Below are positions 58,101 through 64,000 of a stretch of 64,000 nt of DNA, one piece after another. Position 1 is the first letter of the stretch, and every line of letters starts with the position of its first letter. Where the stretch lies: positions 2,294,001 through 2,358,000 of the forward strand of contig OY282352.1 of assembly GCA_958295495.1 (NCBI GenBank), written 5' to 3'. The DNA is from an uncultured Latescibacterota bacterium. GTDB lineage: Bacteria; Latescibacterota; UBA2968; UBA8231. The notes below the pieces were generated by a model that saw only the letters and a program-made list of their open reading frames with translations, was not told the DNA's origin and made no database searches. The position numbers were made by a program, and so were the translations under genes.

Positions 58101-60377
58101 TCAAAACGCGAAATTGAAGCCCAGCGTGGGTATGATGGGCAACTGCTTGACCACCTCCGGCTCGGTGCCGGGATTGTCCGCATCGTACTGCACGAACCAC
58201 TCGTTGCGCCGGCTATACAGATTGAAAATTTGCAAGTAGAACTCGGCGTCGAGGCCCCACATCCCAAGATCGCGGCTGGCGCTGGCATCGAGGCGATGGT
58301 AGGGCAACAGGCGGGCACTGTTGCGCCGGGCCGGCAGCACGTAGTCTTTCACCATCCCGGTGGTCGGCTCGCGCAGCGAATAGCGGGCCGAGGCCGGGGT
58401 GAAGGCCTGCCCGGTGGCGTACACGAGGTTTGAGCCTAGACGCCATTTCCCCGCCTTGTACGAGACCACGAAAGACAGGTCGTGGCGGCGGTCGTACTTG
58501 GGGGGAAAGGCGAGCCCGCTGTTCAGCTCGGGAAAGGTGCGCCGCGTCCAGCCGAGGGTATAGCCCACCCAGCCGGTGAGCGCTCCGGTGCGCCGCTGCA
58601 AAAAGACCTCGACTCCGCTGGCCCAGCCGCTGCCTCCGCTTTTGAATATGTCATCCGAGCGCGTATCCTCGCTATCCGCGGCCACGGCGTTGTCGAGGAC
58701 CACCAGATTGGCCAAGTCCGTGTAGTACCCCTCCACCGATAATTTGTAGTGCCGCGACAGGGTCCACTCGGTTCCCACCACGCCTTGGTACGAGCGGCCC
58801 GGCTCCACGGTTTTGTCGAGCGGCACCCAGAAATCGCCGCCGCTGAATACTTCGGTCGTAACGAGCTGCAGGTACTGGCGGTACATGCCGCCCGCGGCCT
58901 TGAGCCGGACTTTTTCGGTGAGCGCCCGGCTCAGGGACAACCGCGGCATGAAGTGCAAGCGGTCCCCTACACTAAAGTACGTGCCCCGTCCTCCGAGGCG
59001 CAGCCGCGTGAGCGGCCCGGCCTGCCATTCGTCCTGCATATAGGCCGAGATCAGCACCGGCTCTTGGCGCAAGTCGGACTGATCCTGCTGGTTGAAGGAC
59101 TGGGTATAGCGGAACTCGAATAGGGTGGCCAAAAAGCCCAAGGAGAGGGTGTGGTCACTGTTGGCGAAGTAGTCGATGTCTCCCTTGAGCGACAGATCGC
59201 GGATACTGTTGGCGATGCGGAAGGGGGTGTCGAAGAAACTGAACGAGAGGACGCTTTCGTACGACGAGCCGGCTGCCATGAAGTGGCCGAACAGGGCCGG
59301 CGAGAAGACCCGCGTCCAGCGTGCGGTCAGGGCGCGGTTGCCCCAGTTCATATCAATGAAGGACTCTTCCTCCTCTTCTTCGAGGTCCACCCGCAGTTGG
59401 TCCCGGCCCCAGTACGTGCTCACCGTAAACGTATCGTCGCCCCGCCGCTGGTTGGCCTTGCCGTTGAAGTCGTAGAAGTAATAGTTCAACGGGATGTCCA
59501 CCCCGCGAGCGCGAATGGCGCTGAGCACGGGTTCTAGGTACGTGCGGCGACCGGCGAGCATCCACGATCCTTGGCCCACCGGCCCTTCGGCGAGCAAACG
59601 GCCCGAAATCAGGCTCGCGCCCCCTCGACCGCTGACGCGTTGTCGGTTGCCCTCGCGATTGCTCACGTCGAGCACCGCGCCTAGGGTGCGGCCGTACGGG
59701 GCAGGGTAGGCTCCTTTGTATAGCTGGACGTCCTTGATCGCGTCTGGGTTGAAGGTCGAGAAGAACCCGAAGAGGTGGGAGGGATTGTACAGGGGAATCT
59801 GGTCGAGCAGAATGGCCGTCTGGTCGGGGCCACCGCCGCGCACGTACAAGCCGCTGCTAAGATCCGAAGCCGACTGGATGCCCGGTAGCAGTTGCAAGCT
59901 GCGGAGGAGATCGGCCTCGCCAATGGCCGGCATTTGCTGCAACGACTCGACCTGTAGGGCGATAAAACTGCTCTGGGTGGCCTGCTCCAGCTCTTCGCGG
60001 CGCTCGGCTTGGACCACAATTTCCTCTAGGTCAACCGACTCGACTTGCAAGGCCGCATCCAAGCGCACGTCTCGGTCGCTGAACGTTAGGGTGTCGCGCC
60101 GGATTTTGTAGCCCACATGCGAGATCACCACCTCGTATGTTCCCGCTGGTACCTCTTTGACGGCGTAGTAGCCGCTGCTATTGCCCATCGCGCCCAACTG
60201 TACCTGCGTCAGGACAATAGAGGCCAAGGGCAGGGCTTCGCCGTTATCGGCGTCGGTGATAAAGCCGCTCAGGGTCGCCGCCTGCGCTGCGCCCGCCGCT
60301 AGCAGCCACACCGCCGCCAGCACTCGTAAACCGCGCCGCCCATGCTGGGCGGTCTTGCGAATCTTCATCTTCATCAT
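58101..60377 (-). CDS. TonB-dependent receptor with carboxypeptidase-regulatory-like domain, copy 1
   Basis: A 758-aa outer-membrane receptor. Signal LRVLAAVWLLAAGAAQA is followed by a carboxypeptidase-regulatory-like domain (SGFITDADNGEALPLASIVL), then the plug (LQLLPGIQSASDLSSGLYV, RGGGPDQTAILLDQIPLYNP) and the 22-strand barrel to the C-terminal GFNFAF. It takes up large nutrients by energy from TonB. The DUF4249 partner follows. A paralogue is at 60722. No sigma/anti-sigma pair is seen. Confidence 0.9.
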   Translation of the reverse strand: MMKMKIRKTAQHGRRGLRVLAAVWLLAAGAAQAATLSGFITDADNGEALPLASIVLTQVQLGAMGNSSGYYAVKEVPAGTYEVVISHVGYKIRRDTLTFSDRDVRLDAALQVESVDLEEIVVQAERREELEQATQSSFIALQVESLQQMPAIGEADLLRSLQLLPGIQSASDLSSGLYVRGGGPDQTAILLDQIPLYNPSHLFGFFSTFNPDAIKDVQLYKGAYPAPYGRTLGAVLDVSNREGNRQRVSGRGGASLISGRLLAEGPVGQGSWMLAGRRTYLEPVLSAIRARGVDIPLNYYFYDFNGKANQRRGDDTFTVSTYWGRDQLRVDLEEEEEESFIDMNWGNRALTARWTRVFSPALFGHFMAAGSSYESVLSFSFFDTPFRIANSIRDLSLKGDIDYFANSDHTLSLGFLATLFEFRYTQSFNQQDQSDLRQEPVLISAYMQDEWQAGPLTRLRLGGRGTYFSVGDRLHFMPRLSLSRALTEKVRLKAAGGMYRQYLQLVTTEVFSGGDFWVPLDKTVEPGRSYQGVVGTEWTLSRHYKLSVEGYYTDLANLVVLDNAVAADSEDTRSDDIFKSGGSGWASGVEVFLQRRTGALTGWVGYTLGWTRRTFPELNSGLAFPPKYDRRHDLSFVVSYKAGKWRLGSNLVYATGQAFTPASARYSLREPTTGMVKDYVLPARRNSARLLPYHRLDASASRDLGMWGLDAEFYLQIFNLYSRRNEWFVQYDADNPGTEPEVVKQLPIIPTLGFNFAF

Positions 60378-60421
60378 ATTTGCTCAAATCTGTTTGAAAT
60401 AGGGATTTAGAAAAATATATT

Positions 60422-60479
60422 GAGCGAGTTGCACCCTTGCAAAACGGCCCGCAAGATGCCGATTCCCATGCCTCTTGGG
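60422..60479 (-). promoter_or_regulatory. Conserved leader of TonB receptor copy 1
   Basis: GAGCGAGTTGCACCCTTGCAA (60422-60442) ends in the palindrome TTGCACCCTTGCAA (60429-60442) and is followed 28 bp later by GCCTCTTGGG (60470-60479). The same two blocks, in the same order, lie upstream of receptor copy 2. The palindrome is about 52 nt before the start. Conservation suggests a common regulator-binding site or untranslated RNA element. Confidence 0.6.
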
Positions 60480-60532
60480 CTTTTGTAAAGGCTAGCGTCG
60501 GAGCCCCGCCCGCCGTTGGTGGCGACTCCCTT

Positions 60533-60677
60533 ATATAGCAATCCTAAATGACTTGACAGCATGGAATGTTCATCGGCACGGTCTTTTCTGCCTATTAAGA
60601 AGTCATTCCCGCGAAAGCGGGCTTCACCGCGCCTTTAGGCGTGACATCCAGGCTTGAATGATGTCGGATTGCTATAT
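60533..60677. mobile_element. MITE-like terminal-inverted-repeat element, copy 2
   Basis: A 145-bp inverted copy of the element at 2627. The ends ATATAGCAATCC and GGATTGCTATAT are exact 12-bp inverted repeats. The centre carries TTCCCGCGAAAGCGGG plus about 24 extra bases absent from copy 1. It lies in the gap between the two TonB genes. Confidence 0.8.
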
Positions 60678-60721
60678 AACACCTAAGAGTGGCAAAATCG
60701 CTACCAAGACTAATCTCGATT

Positions 60722-62938
60722 CTAAAAAGCAAAGTTGAAGCCCAGCGTGGGAATTATGGGCAATTGTTTGATCTTTCGTGGATCGACTTCGGGTTCGACC
60801 GAATCAAGCTGCACAAACCACTCGTTGCGGCGGCTGTACACGTTGAATATCTGCACGTAGAACTCGCTGTCGGCTCCCCACAGCTCGAACGACCGGCTGG
60901 TGCTGACGTCGAGGCGGTGATAGGGCCGCAGGCGGGCGCTGTTGCGCTGGGCAGGTGACGCGGAGGGTGGCGTAAATGCCTGCCCGGTGGCGTACGCCAA
61001 GCTCGCACCGAGCCGCCATGCACCCACCTTGTAGGAGGCGACAAAAGACAGGTCGTGGCGGCGGTCGTGCTTGGGGGGAAAAGACCGGCCGGCATTGAGT
61101 TCGGGAAACGTCCGCCGCGTCCAACTCAGCGCGTAGCCGACCCAGCCGGTGAGCGCGCCGCTGCGCCGCTGCCAAAATACCTCTAGCCCGCTCGCCCAGC
61201 CCGTGCCGCCGCTGTTGAACACCGCGTCCGAATGCGTGGCGTCCTCCGTTCGGGGGACGGACAGCACCTCGTTGTCATCAGGCATTTCGGTATCCACCGT
61301 CACTAGGTTGGCGAGGTCCGCGTAATAGGCCTCCACGGAAAGCTGGTAGCGCTGCGAAGGGGTCCACTCGATGCCGGTGACGGCCTGATAGGAGCGCCCC
61401 GGCTCGACAGTGCTGTCGAGCGGCACCCAGAAATCGCCGCCGCTGAAGGCTTCGGTGGCGATCAGTTGCAGGTGTTGGCGATACACCCCGCCGGCGGCTT
61501 TGACCCGGACTTTGTCGCTCAACGCTTGGCTCAGGGCTAGCCGCGGGGCGAAATGCCAGCGGTGCGTCCCCCGTTCGGAGGACGGACAGCACCCTGCACT
61601 GAAGTACGTCCCCCGCCCGCCTAGCTGCACTCGCGTGGTCGGCCCCGGCTGCCACTCGTCCTGCACGTAGCCTTCCAACATCATCGCCTCTTGGCGCAAG
61701 TCGAACTGATTCCCCTCGTTGAAAGAGCGAGCAAAATGAAACTCGAACAAGGTGGCCAAGAAGCCCAAAGAAAGCGCGTGATCGCGGTTGGCGAAGTAAT
61801 CCAAGTCTCCTTTGAGCGACCAATCGCGGATGCTATTGGCGATGCGGACGGGCGCGTCGAGGAAACGGAGCGCGACGATGCTTTCGGACGACGAGCCAGC
61901 GGCCATGAAGTGACCGAACAGGGTCGGGGAGATCGCGCGCGTCCAGCGCGCTGTCAGGGCGCGGTTGCCCCAGTGTATGGCGACGAAAGACTCTTCGTCG
62001 TCTAGGTCAAACCGCAGGTCGTCTTGGCCCCAGTACGTGCTCACCGCAAAGGTGTCGTCGCCCCACCGCTGGTTGACTTTGCCGTTGAAGTCGTAGAAGT
62101 AATAGTTCAAGGGGATGTCCACCCCACGGGAGCGAATGGCGCTGAGCACGCCGTCCAAATAGGTGCGGCGGCCGGCCAGCATCCACGATCCCCGTCCGAT
62201 TGGTCCCTCGGTGAGCAAGCGCCCCGAAATTAGACTCACGCCGCCGCGCCCGCTGGTTCGCTTGCGGTTGCCCTCGCGGTTGCTCACGTCGAGCACCGCC
62301 CCGAGCGTGCGGCCGTACGCAGCCGGGTAGGCTCCCTTGTACAGATTGACCTCCTCGATGGCATCTGGATTAAAGGTCGAGAAGAGGCCGAAGAGATGGG
62401 AAGGATTGTACAGCGGAATGTCGTCGAGGAGGATGGCCGTCTGATCGGGACCGCCGCCGCGCACGTACAAGCCGCTGCTGATATCCGAGACCGCTTGGAT
62501 GCCCGGCAATAGCTGTAAGCCGCGCAAGAGATCGGCCTCGCCAAGGGCGGGCAACTGCTGCAACGGCTTGGCGCGGAGGCTGATGCGCTCGGCCTCCACC
62601 GAGACCTGTTCGCCCGTGTTCACCGGCTTGGGCACCAGCGCCAAGTTGAGCCGCTCGGCCTCGCCGGCGTCAAAGCGCAGCGTGTCCCGCCGGGTCTGGT
62701 AGCTTGGGTGCGACGCGCTCACCACGTGCGTACCAGCCGGCACTTGCTTGATTGCGTAGTAGCCGCTGCTGTTGCTGACCGCCCCGAGCCGAGGACCTTC
62801 CACCGCGACAGCGGCGAAGGTCAGGGCTTCGCCGTTGTCGGCATCGGTGACAAAGCCGCTCAGGGTCGCCGCCTGTGCGGTCCCTGCCAATAGCAGCCAC
62901 GCCGCCAGCACTCGCCTGAATTTTTTTTTCAATCTCAC
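60722..62938 (-). CDS. TonB-dependent receptor with carboxypeptidase-regulatory-like domain, copy 2
   Basis: A 738-aa paralogue of copy 1: signal VLAAWLLLAGTAQA, the domain SGFVTDADNGEALTFAAVAV, the plug with GLYVRGGGPDQTAILLDDIP and the C-terminal GFNFAF. GTG 62938 is chosen; no strong ribosome site was found, and the frame runs on to 63019. It has a short insertion (CCPSSERGTHRWHF) that copy 1 lacks. It lies 345 bp upstream of copy 1 with an element between. The two probably import related substrates. Confidence 0.88.
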   Translation of the reverse strand: MRLKKKFRRVLAAWLLLAGTAQAATLSGFVTDADNGEALTFAAVAVEGPRLGAVSNSSGYYAIKQVPAGTHVVSASHPSYQTRRDTLRFDAGEAERLNLALVPKPVNTGEQVSVEAERISLRAKPLQQLPALGEADLLRGLQLLPGIQAVSDISSGLYVRGGGPDQTAILLDDIPLYNPSHLFGLFSTFNPDAIEEVNLYKGAYPAAYGRTLGAVLDVSNREGNRKRTSGRGGVSLISGRLLTEGPIGRGSWMLAGRRTYLDGVLSAIRSRGVDIPLNYYFYDFNGKVNQRWGDDTFAVSTYWGQDDLRFDLDDEESFVAIHWGNRALTARWTRAISPTLFGHFMAAGSSSESIVALRFLDAPVRIANSIRDWSLKGDLDYFANRDHALSLGFLATLFEFHFARSFNEGNQFDLRQEAMMLEGYVQDEWQPGPTTRVQLGGRGTYFSAGCCPSSERGTHRWHFAPRLALSQALSDKVRVKAAGGVYRQHLQLIATEAFSGGDFWVPLDSTVEPGRSYQAVTGIEWTPSQRYQLSVEAYYADLANLVTVDTEMPDDNEVLSVPRTEDATHSDAVFNSGGTGWASGLEVFWQRRSGALTGWVGYALSWTRRTFPELNAGRSFPPKHDRRHDLSFVASYKVGAWRLGASLAYATGQAFTPPSASPAQRNSARLRPYHRLDVSTSRSFELWGADSEFYVQIFNVYSRRNEWFVQLDSVEPEVDPRKIKQLPIIPTLGFNFAF

Positions 62939-62989
62939 CTGCTTGTTATCTCGCGTCGGGTGGCTGGTAGAGAAACATATCGAGATATG

Positions 62990-63049
62990 GAGCGAGTTGC
63001 ACCCTTGCAACGCGCCCAAATCGGCCGCGCCCTATGCCTGCCTCTTGGG
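62990..63049 (-). promoter_or_regulatory. Conserved leader of TonB receptor copy 2
   Basis: Blocks GAGCGAGTTGCACCCTTGCAA (62990-63010) and GCCTCTTGGG (63040-63049) repeat those before copy 1, with 30 bp between. It lies in the divergent gap before the aminotransferase, about 59 nt from the GTG. Confidence 0.6.
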
Positions 63050-63098
63050 ACTTTGTATCTTCAGGGCCTCGCCATTACTACATACAAAGGACAGCTCC

Positions 63099-64000
63099 AT
63101 GACCACCGACCGCATTTTTCACCGCGTCATTACCGACAACTGGCCGCAGATTTCCCACGGCAAAGACTGCTATCTCTACGCCGAAGACGGCCGCGCCTAC
63201 CTCGATGCTTGCGCTGGCGTCCACGTGGTTTCCATCGGCCACGGCGTCCCGGAAATAGCTGCGGTCATGCAGGAGCAGGCGAACAAGGTTTGCTTTACCT
63301 ACGCCCGCTTCCTCACCCAACCACAAATCGACCTCGCCGCCAAAATCGCCGCCATGGCCCCCGGCGACCTCAACCGCGTCTTCTTCGTCTCCGGCGGGTC
63401 CGAAGCCACCGAGGCCGCGCTCAAGATCGCCCGCAAGTACCACGTCGAGACCGGCAACTCGAAGAAGTACAAAGTCATCACCCGCTGGCAGAGCTGGCAC
63501 GGCAACACCATCGGCGCGCTTTCCATGTCGGGCCGCTCCACTTGGCGCGAAGACTACGTGCCCTACCTGCTCGACTTCCCGCACATCACCTTCCCCCACC
63601 CAGATCACTGCCCATACTGTCGGGACCGACCCGCCTGTACGCTGGCCTGCGCCGAAGAGCTGGAGCGGGTCATCAAACAGGAGGGCAGCGAGTACATCGC
63701 CGCCTTCATCGCCGAGCCGATCTCGGGCACTTCTTGCTGCGGCCTGATGCCGCCGCCCGACTACTTCCCCGCCATCCGCGCGATCTGCGACCGCTACAAC
63801 ATCCTGATGATCATCGACGAAGTCGTCACCGCCTACGGACGCACGGGTCTCAACTTCGGCATTGAGCACTGGGACGCCATTCCAGACATCCTCGCCACCG
63901 GCAAGGGCCTCAGCAGCGGGTACACGCCCATTGCTGCCACTCTGGTCCGCGACGAGATCTACGACGGGATCTACAAAAGGCAAAACCACTATGTCCACGG
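63099..64000 (+). CDS. Class III aminotransferase, 5' part
   Basis: A PLP-dependent transaminase cut by the window edge after 300 residues. The family features include YLDACAGVHVVSIGHGVPE, FFVSGGSEATEAALKIARKY, WHGNTIGALSMSGR, MIIDEVVTAYGRTG and the Schiff-base lysine in ATGKGLSSGY. It transfers amino groups, often from omega-amino acids. AAAGGA is 7-8 nt before ATG 63099. It is divergent from TonB receptor copy 2. Confidence 0.9.
   Translation, partial: MTTDRIFHRVITDNWPQISHGKDCYLYAEDGRAYLDACAGVHVVSIGHGVPEIAAVMQEQANKVCFTYARFLTQPQIDLAAKIAAMAPGDLNRVFFVSGGSEATEAALKIARKYHVETGNSKKYKVITRWQSWHGNTIGALSMSGRSTWREDYVPYLLDFPHITFPHPDHCPYCRDRPACTLACAEELERVIKQEGSEYIAAFIAEPISGTSCCGLMPPPDYFPAIRAICDRYNILMIIDEVVTAYGRTGLNFGIEHWDAIPDILATGKGLSSGYTPIAATLVRDEIYDGIYKRQNHYVH

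Noticed and set aside
62960..63865. Arg/Pro-rich ORF on the + strand overlapping the aminotransferase
   Set aside because: Out-of-frame shadow; the aminotransferase frame from 63099 has all family motifs.
1..64000. CRISPR array, tRNA or rRNA genes
   Set aside because: No regularly spaced repeat series and no cloverleaf or rRNA sequence was recognised on reading.

Overview
This window is a stretch of high-GC bacterial chromosome without rRNA, tRNA or CRISPR. Its gene content includes three large DUF6785/OPT-like membrane proteins, two phytanoyl-CoA dioxygenases, three FG-GAP/ASPIC (CRTAC1-type) proteins and two TonB receptors with an N-terminal carboxypeptidase-regulatory-like domain. It also holds a DUF4249 lipoprotein, ureidoglycolate-lyase paralogues, Gfo/Idh/MocA proteins, L-rhamnose mutarotase, mannonate dehydratase and SMP-30. 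This mix suggests an uncultivated, diderm, sugar- and organic-acid-scavenging bacterium of the FCB superphylum, for example Latescibacterota. That placement is inferred from gene content only.

Layout. 1-2.7 kb: 3' end of an FtsX-type permease, an internally deleted Fic relic, an intact Phd/VapC module and a degenerate copy of the permease 3' end. 2.7-6.6 kb: two adjacent transporter-like membrane proteins. 6.6-10.1 kb: an AT-richer island with a CD-NTase/XRE/ImmA-IrrE fusion followed by a PIN protein, bounded by hairpins. 10.1-14.2 kb: AAA-14/DUF4143 ATPase, Ldh-type dehydrogenase, a cytochrome-like lipoprotein and an Uma2 protein. 14.4-17.7 kb: sodium/solute symporter, a 59-aa membrane peptide and an FG-GAP/ASPIC protein. 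17.8-18.8 kb: a DUF6338 gene and a Pro/Lys-rich microprotein between two imperfect 30-bp direct repeats. 18.9-30.3 kb: dioxygenase, third DUF6785 protein, a foldase/TPR/spermidine-synthase-like operon, and a ureidoglycolate-lyase/Idh/ureidoglycolate-lyase set with Uma2 and rhamnose mutarotase. 30.4-36.8 kb: a broken ATPase, an FG-GAP/ASPIC gene interrupted by an in-frame TGA, a noncoding stretch and a GT-C-like membrane protein. 36.8-50.5 kb: 2-hydroxyacid dehydrogenase, a tandem pair of six-hairpin glycosidase-like genes, an orphan antitoxin, a beta-propeller hydrolase, a nitrilase, FG-GAP/ASPIC, thioesterase, mannonate dehydratase and a half-length GlnE. 50.5-64 kb: SMP-30 with a symporter, NagB-PIG-L, ferritin, dioxygenase, a VapC relic, DUF4249 with two TonB receptors, and a truncated class III aminotransferase.

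The metabolic genes look like uptake and breakdown of sugars, sugar acids and amides: outer-membrane TonB receptors, inner-membrane symporters and DUF6785 proteins, periplasmic lactonase, and cytoplasmic lyase, dehydratase and dehydrogenases. Between these blocks lie small selfish or defence modules, several broken: Fic, VapC twice, AAA-14 twice, Uma2 twice, an orphan Phd and a DUF4351-like gene. A short terminal-inverted-repeat element occurs at three sites, and two copies contribute codons to neighbouring genes.

The best candidate for a previously undescribed system is the CD-NTase fused in frame to an XRE-ImmA/IrrE module and followed by a PIN-domain protein (6906-9915). Separate HTH and Zn-peptidase regulators (CapH/CapP) are known from some CBASS loci; here all the parts sit in one polypeptide.
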